Assembly (NCBI RefSeq): GCF_034359305.1
Contig: NZ_CP110343.1
Location: 393,823 to 457,822 of the forward strand
Direction of reading: 5' to 3'
DNA from: Candidatus Fokinia cryptica
GTDB lineage: Bacteria; Pseudomonadota; Alphaproteobacteria; Rickettsiales; Midichloriaceae
DNA: 64,000 bases
The notes beneath the pieces are model-generated. The model did no database searches and was not told the DNA's origin. It was given only the letters and a program-made list of their open reading frames with translations. Shown here piece by piece: positions 45,988 through 53,926 of the stretch. Made by a program: the position numbers and the translations under genes. Every line of letters starts with the position of its first letter. Position 1 is the stretch's first letter.

Positions 45988-46602
45988 GTGAAAATTACAT
46001 ACTGCAGCCAATGTTATTCATATAATAGTAGAAATCTAGTTATTGTGAGAGCAAGTATCATAAGAAATGCATTTATATGCCATATTTATAGCATTTTAAA
46101 TAGTAGGTTGATATTCATTTTAGCTTGGAGCATGCCTATTGTGTTTGCTATATGTGCTGAAAAATTCTTGCATATAGCACCATGTGCATTATGTTTGAAA
46201 GTGCGAAAAATATATTATTTTGGAGCAAGTGTAGGAATTTTTAGTGTTATTCTTGAAAATAAAATTAAGAAGTGGAAAGTTCTCTATAAGCTAGTACATT
46301 TTATTCCAGTAGTAGTCGCCGCTTCGGTAGTAGCGGTGAGTTTTGTGCATTTTACAATAGAAAATGATATACAAAGCTTTCAATTCCTAACAAAATACCA
46401 ACTCTTTCAATGTTCTTTAGATGCGGGATATGAGTTTCAAAGTGAAAAAGAATGGATGGAATTCATACAAGGACGACATTTTATAAGTTGTGCCAAAAAG
46501 AATATGATTCTTGGTATATCATTTGTTACCTTAAGTTTTGCATATTCAATACTTCTTATTTCATATAGTATTACTAGAATGCTAGTTAGATGGTACAAAT
46601 AG
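45988..46602 (+). CDS. dsbB: Disulfide bond formation protein B (DsbB-like)
   Basis: DsbB re-oxidises the periplasmic thiol oxidase DsbA and passes electrons to quinone. It has several transmembrane helices and the CXXC pair in APCALCLKVRK near residue 55-63, with a second Cys pair in the periplasmic loop (FQCSLDAGYEF and HFISCAKKN) as in DsbB. The region HFTIENDIQSF lies between. The N-terminal 30 residues hold two extra Cys (CSQCYSY) and may not be translated. It is followed after one base by recO on the same strand. Confidence 0.85.
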   Translation: MKITYCSQCYSYNSRNLVIVRASIIRNAFICHIYSILNSRLIFILAWSMPIVFAICAEKFLHIAPCALCLKVRKIYYFGASVGIFSVILENKIKKWKVLYKLVHFIPVVVAASVVAVSFVHFTIENDIQSFQFLTKYQLFQCSLDAGYEFQSEKEWMEFIQGRHFISCAKKNMILGISFVTLSFAYSILLISYSITRMLVRWYK

Positions 46603-46603
46603 A

Positions 46604-47275
46604 ATGCAGGAGGATATCGGATTTGTACTAGGTATTTCTAGTATTGGTGAGCATTCTCTTTTGTTGGATGTTTTTTTTAGAAAAAATGGACGTGTGGTAG
46701 GAATATCTGATTCCGTTACCGTTGCTTTTTATAGAGCTATGAAAGGCTCTCTTATAGAAATTAAACTTTATAGTACTTTATCGAGTAATAGTAAACTAAG
46801 TAAATTCTACATTCAAAATTCAAAGTCTATTTTTGGGTTAAGTCACTATTCTTGCTGCTTTCAAGTAGTTCTTGAAATGCTAGATGTAGTACTAGTACAG
46901 AAGATGGAAGCTGTGTTATTATGGGCATGTATTCAATGGATATACAGGTGTATAAATGACGATACTATTACTTTTGATAATATGATAAAACTCCACATAA
47001 TATTTGAAATTGAGTTAATGAATTTTCTAGGAGAAATGGATATATTCAACTTTATAAGCGAACGGTTAGTACGAGAATATCAAAGTGCTTCATCCTACAA
47101 TTATGAGTTATTAAATTCGCACAGTATATATTCTACTGCTCTTTCTAAGGAAGATTATGTTGCCGTTACATCATTTACAGATACAGCTCTTCAAAGGTAT
47201 GATAAAAGTGTTAAAAATATCAGAAAAAGCCTTATTCTTATGAAAGAGTCTGTCAAAAAATTGATTGATACTTGA
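46604..47275 (+). CDS. recO: DNA repair protein RecO-like
   Basis: RecO helps RecR load RecA at single-stranded gaps. The N-terminal OB-fold start DIGFVLGISSIGEHSLLLDVFFRKNGRVVG closely follows the RecO pattern (run covers residues 4-33), and KGSLIEIKLYSTLSSNSKLSKF matches the next strands. The C-terminal helical half is weakly conserved, and the usual zinc-binding cysteines cannot be made out. The length of 223 fits. The call rests mainly on the first 80 residues. It begins one base after dsbB and is followed by secE-nusG. Confidence 0.68.
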   Translation: MQEDIGFVLGISSIGEHSLLLDVFFRKNGRVVGISDSVTVAFYRAMKGSLIEIKLYSTLSSNSKLSKFYIQNSKSIFGLSHYSCCFQVVLEMLDVVLVQKMEAVLLWACIQWIYRCINDDTITFDNMIKLHIIFEIELMNFLGEMDIFNFISERLVREYQSASSYNYELLNSHSIYSTALSKEDYVAVTSFTDTALQRYDKSVKNIRKSLILMKESVKKLIDT

Positions 47276-47325
47276 TGGATTTTATAATACCATTTCTGTG
47301 GAAATACTAGTCTAGCTTTTAATAA

Positions 47326-47514
47326 ATGATATCACAGATTCAGAAATTTTTTAGAGAAGTAAATAATGAACGCTTCAAAGTTAATTGGCCAAGTCCAAAA
47401 GATTCCTTTTTTGCACTTCTTGGGATCTTTGCTTTTGCATTAATGATGGGGTTATTTCTATTAGTTCTCGATTTCGTATCGTATAGTGCAATAAAAGCAT
47501 TCCTAAATGTTTAA
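47326..47514 (+). CDS. secE: Preprotein translocase subunit SecE
   Basis: SecE clamps the SecY channel in the inner membrane. It is the short, single-helix form (62 residues): an amphipathic region IQKFFREVNNERFKVNWPSPKDS, then one membrane helix of about 25 residues (ALLGIFAFALMMGLFLLVLDF). The conserved V.WPS/T core is present. It precedes nusG by 12 bases, the standard arrangement. Confidence 0.93.
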   Translation: MISQIQKFFREVNNERFKVNWPSPKDSFFALLGIFAFALMMGLFLLVLDFVSYSAIKAFLNV

Positions 47515-47526
47515 TTTTAGAGGAGT

Positions 47527-48060
47527 ATGAGTGAAAATAGTATGTGGTATGTAGTATATGTAATACCAGGAAAAGAGCAGTACTTTATAGATGCTCTCCA
47601 GAAGAAGAAGGAGAAAGCAGCGTCGTTCTATGTGCTAGATATTGTTTCACCTATTGAAAAAGTTTCGGTATCGAAGAACAATAGGAAAAAGGAAATAGTA
47701 AAAAGAGCTCTTCCCGGATATGTTTTTCTTAAGATACATAAGATATCTGATGAATTAATAAAATTCCTTAGAGATACTAATCATGTTGCGGGTTTTTTAG
47801 GAGGTTCTTCTCCATCTCCAATTACTGAAGAAGAAGTTCAAGCAATGTTGAGTTCTGTCAAAAGCAAGCGTGAGATGCTTGATGCGATACCAGAGTTTTG
47901 TATTGGTGATAGTGTTAGTATTGTAGAAGGTGCTTTTGAGGGTTTTTTAGGTATAATACAATCCGTAGATAAAGAAAAATCTACTCTTGGAGTAACATTA
48001 TCAATATTTGGCAGGGAAAATCTAGTGTCTGTTGGTTTTATGCAAGCCAAGAAGAGATGA
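47527..48060 (+). CDS. nusG: Transcription termination/antitermination protein NusG
   Basis: NusG couples RNA polymerase to Rho and ribosomes. It has the NGN domain (WYVVYVIPGKEQYFIDAL, RALPGYVFLKI, and the ending VAGFLGGSSPSPIT) and the C-terminal KOW domain (IGDSVSIVEGAFEGFLGIIQSVDKEKSTL). At 177 residues it is normal. An AGAGGAG sits only one base before the ATG at 47527, which is unusually close, so initiation may rely on something else or use a later codon. The ribosomal protein genes rplK and rplA that normally follow are absent. Confidence 0.96.
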   Translation: MSENSMWYVVYVIPGKEQYFIDALQKKKEKAASFYVLDIVSPIEKVSVSKNNRKKEIVKRALPGYVFLKIHKISDELIKFLRDTNHVAGFLGGSSPSPITEEEVQAMLSSVKSKREMLDAIPEFCIGDSVSIVEGAFEGFLGIIQSVDKEKSTLGVTLSIFGRENLVSVGFMQAKKR

Positions 48061-48382
48061 GTTGCATTGTAATACGTAAAAGTTACTTATAAAGGGGAGG
48101 GATCTTATTTTGATGGATAGAAGATACGCATAGCAGTTTTTTTAAATAATTGTTTTTGGAGAGCTTTTGTGGACAAGCAATATTAATAAAGCCAAAGCGA
48201 GATAAAGTACTATTTTATAGCTGCTGACTTCTTACTATGAAAAAGCGTTCCTCTCGATAGTTAGCTTAAATTTTCCTAAAATACTAATAACACCTATCAG
48301 AAAATTAATGTTGTAATGATGAATTGTTACTTTTTTGATTATACTTCAGCTGGATGAGTAGTGTTATTTTTTCAAAACTTAA
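48061..48382. other. Convergent intergenic region between nusG and ileS
   Basis: This stretch has no gene and no strong stem. It contains the ends of two convergent transcripts, but I could not pick out a terminator with a T run. Confidence 0.4.
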
Positions 48383-51300
48383 TTATTGTATTTTATGTAT
48401 TACTATTTGTATATTTGCCGTATTTATATCACCATTAAGAGATAGTATATCAATTTCAAATTTACTATTTGTAATACTAGAAGTAATTGAGGAAATTTCT
48501 ATCTTAGTTGCAAGAGTAGTTGTGAGTATATACTCGTTAAAGCGTGTAATAATACTACTTATTTTAGTTTTTTGACTACCTTCTGGTACAAGTATATCAA
48601 TTATTACTTTTTGTGTAATTTCAAGATTTTGCTCTTTTCTAGATTGTTGTATAAAACGTATCAAATCTCTTGCGATACCCTCATCAATTAGTTCTTGAGA
48701 TAATGATGTGTCTAATATCACTACTCCATCAGATAGTACTTTTGCAACATTTCTATACTCTTCTTTAATTTCTAAAATTTTCTGAAATTCATCTTTATTA
48801 AGTATGATATCACCTATAATTAAGTTACCCCCATCATAATAAAATTTTTTATTTCTGAAATCAGATAATATCTGCTTTACATATTGAGGTTTTGTCCTTC
48901 CAAGGATCGGTAAATTAAGTTTAAAAGTCCAATTAGCATATTCTTCAATTTTCGTTTTATCTGTATTAATCCATTCTTTCACATTAATTTCATCTAATAT
49001 GATCTCTCTCATTTCATCGCTAAAGTTAAAATCTGATACTCCAATAAAAGTCACGCACTTCAAAGGTTGCCTAATTCTAATTTTTTGATCATTTCTTATA
49101 GCAAGTGCATTGTTACATGCTAATCTTACCCTTTCCATATTATCTATAAATGAAGTAGATATCTCAAATTGAGATAGCTCAGGATATTCTTCTAAGTGTA
49201 TGCTTTTTTTACAGCTTTTGCTAACTTCTGCTAATCCTAGATAAATTGCTTCGGACAAGGTTGGCATGAGAGGAGCCAGTATTTTGCTAAGAGTGAGTAA
49301 AACAGTGTACAATGTATCAAATGCTTCTTCTTTTTGTTTATTACGTTCATTTTGCCAAAATATATGTCTGGATCTTCTAATATACCAATTATTTAATATT
49401 TCTAAGAAAGATACTATTTCTTGTATGCATGTAGCTGTGTCATAATTTTCCATTGCATTTTTTATAGTTGTCCATGTTTTGAGCAATTTCTGTAATATGT
49501 AATGATTTAATAAAGAGTGAGCTGTATAGATATCATGAGGTACCAACTTGTCAATCTTGAGATAAAGTATTAAAAAGTTGTACGCACTCCACAACGGTTT
49601 AGTAATACTTTTAACTATATTTATTGCACCAGTAACATCAGAATCTATGATGATATCTTCGCCTTTTGTTGCTTGTGAGGATAGCATGAATAATCTTACT
49701 GCGTCAGAACCTAGCTTTTCCAATGTTTTAAGTGGATCTGGAAAATTCTGCAGTCTTTTAGATAGTTTCTTACCATCTGTGCCGAGTACTACGCCGTGAG
49801 CTATGCAATTTTTAAAAGGAATTTTATTAAATAATGCTGTTGCTAAAACAAGCATTGTATAAAACCATCCTCTAGTTTGAGCGGCGTATTCTACTACAAA
49901 TTCTGCTGTAAAATTAGAAATTACACTACTTTCTCCGAAAGGATATCCGTATTGAGCGAATGGCATTGCACCACTTTCAAACCAGCAATCAAAAACTTCT
50001 TTTACACGTACTAATCGTGATTTTTGAGTGGGATCTGATGGATTAATCTTCGTTAAATTATCAATAAATGGTCTATGTAAGTCTGTTACTTTCACCCCAA
50101 AACTATTTTCAATTTCCTCAATTGAGCCATAAACTTCAATATGAGGGTATTTAGGATCATCACTTTCCCACACTGGTATAGGGCAGCCCCAATAGCGAGT
50201 TCTTGAAATTGACCAATCTCGAGCATTTTCAAGCCATTTACCAAAAAGACCATTTTGTATATGAGAAGGATTCCACTTAATAAGTTGATTCAATTTTAGC
50301 ATTTTATCCTTAATTTGCGTGACGGCAAGGTACCATGACGGTACGGCTCGATATATTAATGGAGTATCAGTACGCCAGCAATGAGGATAGCTATGGAAGT
50401 ATTGTTCCGTTTTTAGCCAAGCATTTTTTATTTTTAATGCGTTTATAATATCATTTTCAGTATCGAATACCTGTCGTCCTATATAATCTGTTACTGGAAA
50501 CGTAAACCTACAACTATCGTCTACTGGGCATATCGACTCTACATTATGAGATTTTGCTAAGTTATGATCGTCTTCACCAAATCCTGGTGCTATATGTACT
50601 ATTCCTGTACCATTTTCAATTGTTACAAAATCACCATGCACAACTCTAAAAGCATTTGGTTCATCGGAAAAATATTGAAATATTGGTTGATATTGAGTGC
50701 CGATTAAATTTTTTCCTAATACTGTATGTATTATATTATCTCCTATTTCTTCTACATACTTTGGCAATAATGATTCTGATATTATGAATATAGAATTTTT
50801 ATACTCAACTATTGAGTATGGAATATTTTGATTGATGGCTAATAAAAGATTAGATGTGAGAGTCCATGGAGTAGTTGTCCAAGCTAGTAGTGTTATTTTT
50901 TTATTTTTTCCTATCAAGGAAAAAAGATAGTCAGATTGTTTTACTTCGAAAAGTACTGTAACTGCTTTACTCTCTTTCTCTCTATATGAGTTATCTAAAC
51001 GTGTTTCGAAATCAGAAATAGGAGTTTCGCATTTCCAAGAATATGGCATTATCCTCGAAGCTTTGTATATTAGACCATCTGTGTAAAGCTTTTTAAAACA
51101 CCATATTACGCTTTGCATATAGCTGATATCCATAGTTTTATACTCTTCATTCTCTTTCAACCATCGTGCAGATTTATGAAAGTACTTGAGCCATTCATCA
51201 GTGTATTTTAAAACGCTTTTGCTACAATGAGAATTAAATTCTTGTATACCTAAATCCTCTATCTGAGCCTTTCCTACAATATTTAATTCTTTTTCAGCTT

Positions 51301-51634
51301 CAAGCTCTGCTGGTAAGCCGTGACAATCCCAACCTAGTTTGAACATCACTCTTTTACCGAGCATCGTATGATATCTTACGAAACAATCTTTGATATATGA
51401 GGTTAATATATGTCCCCAGTGTGGCATTCCATTTGCGAATGGAGGACCATCATGAAAAGATATATCGTGTTTGCCTTTGTTCAGTACAAGAGAGTTTATT
51501 TTGTTCTCTTGCCAATATTTTTGAATTTGTCTCTCGATTTCAGAAAAATCATTACATAACGATAAGTTTGAAAATTTGATAGTATTATCTGAATGAATAG
51601 TATTGAAGTTACTATCTGAAGTGGAACTTCTCAT
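48383..51634 (-). CDS. ileS: Isoleucyl-tRNA synthetase, eukaryotic-like type
   Basis: IleS charges tRNA-Ile. The class I signatures are FANGMPHWGHILTSYIKDC (HIGH-type motif HWGH) and GKKLSKRLQNFPDP (KMSKS-type motif). The tryptophan-zipped AWTTTPWTLTSN opens the editing domain, and EYAAQTRGWFYTMLVL follows later. The KLSKR form with NFPDP, and the 1083-residue size, put it in the IleRS2 group, the eukaryotic-like type that also occurs in Rickettsiales and is known elsewhere for mupirocin tolerance. The C-terminal zinc finger of bacterial IleRS1 is absent, as expected. It is complete and single-copy in the window. Confidence 0.96.
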   Translation of the reverse strand: MRSSTSDSNFNTIHSDNTIKFSNLSLCNDFSEIERQIQKYWQENKINSLVLNKGKHDISFHDGPPFANGMPHWGHILTSYIKDCFVRYHTMLGKRVMFKLGWDCHGLPAELEAEKELNIVGKAQIEDLGIQEFNSHCSKSVLKYTDEWLKYFHKSARWLKENEEYKTMDISYMQSVIWCFKKLYTDGLIYKASRIMPYSWKCETPISDFETRLDNSYREKESKAVTVLFEVKQSDYLFSLIGKNKKITLLAWTTTPWTLTSNLLLAINQNIPYSIVEYKNSIFIISESLLPKYVEEIGDNIIHTVLGKNLIGTQYQPIFQYFSDEPNAFRVVHGDFVTIENGTGIVHIAPGFGEDDHNLAKSHNVESICPVDDSCRFTFPVTDYIGRQVFDTENDIINALKIKNAWLKTEQYFHSYPHCWRTDTPLIYRAVPSWYLAVTQIKDKMLKLNQLIKWNPSHIQNGLFGKWLENARDWSISRTRYWGCPIPVWESDDPKYPHIEVYGSIEEIENSFGVKVTDLHRPFIDNLTKINPSDPTQKSRLVRVKEVFDCWFESGAMPFAQYGYPFGESSVISNFTAEFVVEYAAQTRGWFYTMLVLATALFNKIPFKNCIAHGVVLGTDGKKLSKRLQNFPDPLKTLEKLGSDAVRLFMLSSQATKGEDIIIDSDVTGAINIVKSITKPLWSAYNFLILYLKIDKLVPHDIYTAHSLLNHYILQKLLKTWTTIKNAMENYDTATCIQEIVSFLEILNNWYIRRSRHIFWQNERNKQKEEAFDTLYTVLLTLSKILAPLMPTLSEAIYLGLAEVSKSCKKSIHLEEYPELSQFEISTSFIDNMERVRLACNNALAIRNDQKIRIRQPLKCVTFIGVSDFNFSDEMREIILDEINVKEWINTDKTKIEEYANWTFKLNLPILGRTKPQYVKQILSDFRNKKFYYDGGNLIIGDIILNKDEFQKILEIKEEYRNVAKVLSDGVVILDTSLSQELIDEGIARDLIRFIQQSRKEQNLEITQKVIIDILVPEGSQKTKISSIITRFNEYILTTTLATKIEISSITSSITNSKFEIDILSLNGDINTANIQIVIHKIQ

Positions 51635-51750
51635 CTGTATATTTTAAGATGCATTTTATAGCGAAAGCGATTGTACTGCATAGAGTAAAAATCATCAATA
51701 AAAGTATATTCAGCTCAAAGTTATGAATTATTTTTTGTTTGGAAAATGAC

Positions 51751-51797
51751 AAAAAAACTATGTGTCACTCGCTATTCTTTCTAGCAAGTGGCACATA
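51751..51797 (-). terminator. Strong rho-independent terminator of the histidine-repeat gene
   Basis: On the minus strand a 16-pair stem (51782-51797 with 51759-51774, one wobble and one mismatch, seven-base loop) is followed by G and seven T (51751-51757). It begins 40 bases after the stop codon of the histidine-repeat gene and is the strongest hairpin I saw in the window. Confidence 0.85.
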
Positions 51798-51836
51798 TAT
51801 CTTCAGTTATAAAATTTTACTTTCAGTTGTAAAATT

Positions 51837-53234
51837 CTATTGTCCATGACATTGTTTATCATTAGATTTACAATAGTATTGTTGTAATTTCTCTAATTCT
51901 TCTCTCCACTTTTTCAATACGTGTTCAGCACTATCAGAGTGTAAGCCAGCGATAGTAGTAGCATTTGTATGGGCATTTTGTAGCATATCCTGTATAATAT
52001 TTACGAAATGATAATATGGTTTTGTTGTGCAATGATCTTGATTGATATTTGTATTGCATTTACTTATAAAACTTTTGATATGTTCGCACATTGTTGACAT
52101 TGCATCATGGTATTTTTTTGTTGCCTTCAACATATAGTCTGGAGTATTCCATTTTTCCATGAATTCCGAATAATCATTAGCTGAAGAAGTTGTATTATCT
52201 TCTGTTTTTTTATGTAGAGCGTGAGCCAAGTGAGGATGATTATGAACAAAGTGAGCCACATGAGATGCTAAATGCGGATGTTGATGCATAAAATGAGCCA
52301 AGTGAGGATGATTATGAACAAAGTGAGCCACATGAGATGCTAAATGCGGATGTTGATGCATAAAATGAGCCAAGTGAGGATGATTATGGGCAAAATGAGC
52401 CACATGAGACGCTAAATGTGGATGTTGATGCATAAAATGAGCCAAGTGAGGATGATTATGAGCAAAATGAGCCACATGAGACGCTAAATGTGGATGTTGA
52501 TGCATAAAATGAGCCAAGTGAGGATGATTATGAGCAAAATGAGCCACATGAGACGCTAAATGTGGATGTTGATGCATAAAATGAGCCAAGTGAGGATGAT
52601 TATGAGCAAAATGAGCCACATGAGACGCTAAATGTGGATGTTGATGCATAAAATGAGCCAAGTGAGGATGATTATGGGCAAAATGAGCCACATGAGACGC
52701 TAAATGTGGATGTTGGTACATAAAATGAGCCAAGTGAGGATGATTATGAGCAAAATGAGCCACATGAGCCGCTAAATGTGGATGTTGATGCATAAAATGA
52801 GCCAAGTGAGGATGATTATGAGCAAAATGAGCCACATGAGACGCTAAATGCGGATGTTGGTGCATAAAATGAGCCAAGTGAGGATGATTATGAGCAAAGT
52901 GAGCCACATGAGACGCTAAATGTGGATGTTGATACATAAAATGAGCCAAGTGAGGGTGATTATGAGCAAAATGAGCCACATGAGATGCTAAATGTGGATG
53001 TTGATGCATAAAATGAGCCAAGTGAGGGTGATTATGAACGAAGTGAGCCGCATGAGCCGCTAAATGCGGATGCTGATACATAAAATGAGCCAAGTGAGGG
53101 TGATTATGAGCAAAGTGAGCCGCATGAGCCGCTAAATGTGGATGTTGATGCATAAAATGAGCCAAGTGAGGGTGATTATGTAGGAAATTCGTTAAATGCG
53201 GATGTGATTCTATATAATTATGTGAATAAGACAT
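51837..53234 (-). CDS. Histidine-rich protein with thirteen 24-residue repeats
   Basis: I do not recognise this protein. After a 20-residue lead (MSYSHNYIES...), residues 21-332 are 13 consecutive units of exactly 24 residues, consensus HPHLAHFMHQHPHLASHV then AHFAHN. Nine of 24 positions are His. Variation is limited to a few positions (His/Tyr at 9, Ser/Ala at 16, Val/Ala at 18, Ala/Val at 22). A 14th unit breaks off after HPHLAHALHK. The C-terminal 120 residues are ordinary, helical and hydrophilic with five Cys (near 383, 393, 402, 455 and 462). There is no signal peptide or membrane segment. The gene has its own likely promoter and terminator. Possible roles are metal binding, surface or secreted interaction, or a structural fibre; none is shown. 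Confidence 0.85.
   Translation of the reverse strand: MSYSHNYIESHPHLTNFLHNHPHLAHFMHQHPHLAAHAAHFAHNHPHLAHFMYQHPHLAAHAAHFVHNHPHLAHFMHQHPHLASHVAHFAHNHPHLAHFMYQHPHLASHVAHFAHNHPHLAHFMHQHPHLASHVAHFAHNHPHLAHFMHQHPHLAAHVAHFAHNHPHLAHFMYQHPHLASHVAHFAHNHPHLAHFMHQHPHLASHVAHFAHNHPHLAHFMHQHPHLASHVAHFAHNHPHLAHFMHQHPHLASHVAHFAHNHPHLAHFMHQHPHLASHVAHFAHNHPHLAHFMHQHPHLASHVAHFVHNHPHLAHFMHQHPHLASHVAHFVHNHPHLAHALHKKTEDNTTSSANDYSEFMEKWNTPDYMLKATKKYHDAMSTMCEHIKSFISKCNTNINQDHCTTKPYYHFVNIIQDMLQNAHTNATTIAGLHSDSAEHVLKKWREELEKLQQYYCKSNDKQCHGQ
52239..53174 (-). repeat. Tandem coding repeat, 13 copies of 72 bp
   Basis: The 936-base array inside the histidine-rich gene is in perfect frame, with no spacer. Copies 12 and 13 (52239-52382) are almost identical to each other, copies 8-11 are nearly identical, and copies at the 5' end of the gene differ more (for example GCC for the Ala codons in units 1-2). 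Confidence 0.95.
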
Positions 53235-53926
53235 AATATTGTATTGATTTGATTAATAATATATTACTATCTTAATATCATTTTTATATAAGAGCAAGGA
53301 AAAATATAATAAATTATTTATCTCTCAATTAAGAAAGCATTGAATTTACGTTTTATGACATCATAATTTAATGGAAGTGCATTAAAATTAGAGAGGAGAC
53401 ATATTTTTTTTGATTTTTTAAGATAAATATGAAGAAGTGTAACGTGACGATGTTACTGCATAAATCGCTAAATTAAGTTTTTCTATTCTTTAATTTTTAA
53501 TTAAGTAGTATATACTTTCTTACTACGTTAAATCTATTTTATTATTTTTAATTTCATTCTTTTCCGTAACTTTTAAAAGTCAAAAATAAGATGAATTTAT
53601 CATATATTGACTATGCAGTAATCTTTAAAATTGAAAGTTCAATAATAAGTAATTTTTATAAACTAAACTATTGAAAAATGAGTGAATATAGCACTGAAAG
53701 ATACATGTTATCCTTATGAAAAAGTTACCATGTTATGCAATATATAATTAGATGATGTAATTTTGGTTCTGAAAATTTTCTATTATTTTCCATTATTATG
53801 TAACGTTCATTTTCAGAAGTAACAAACAACCATATGGATACTATAAATAAGCTTCATTGAATAATTAAGATCTTACGAGAATATAGAGCTTAAAAGAATG
53901 TGCAACAACTTTTGAGGTAGCCTACA
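53235..53926. other. Noncoding region between the histidine-repeat gene and the nucleotide carrier
   Basis: About 690 AT-rich bases without a supportable frame. The right-hand part lies just downstream of the carrier gene on the minus strand. The left end carries the probable promoter of the histidine-repeat gene. Confidence 0.5.
53269..53297 (-). promoter_or_regulatory. Possible promoter of the histidine-repeat gene
   Basis: On the minus strand TTGCTC (53292-53297) and TAAGAT (53269-53274) are 17 bases apart, with about 30 bases to the ATG. The same TTGCTY minus-35 form occurs before tRNA-Ser. Confidence 0.4.

Noticed and set aside
52239-53174. Thirteen regular repeats as a CRISPR array
   Set aside because: There are no variable spacers, the period is 72 bp with continuous reading frame, and the units encode a protein.
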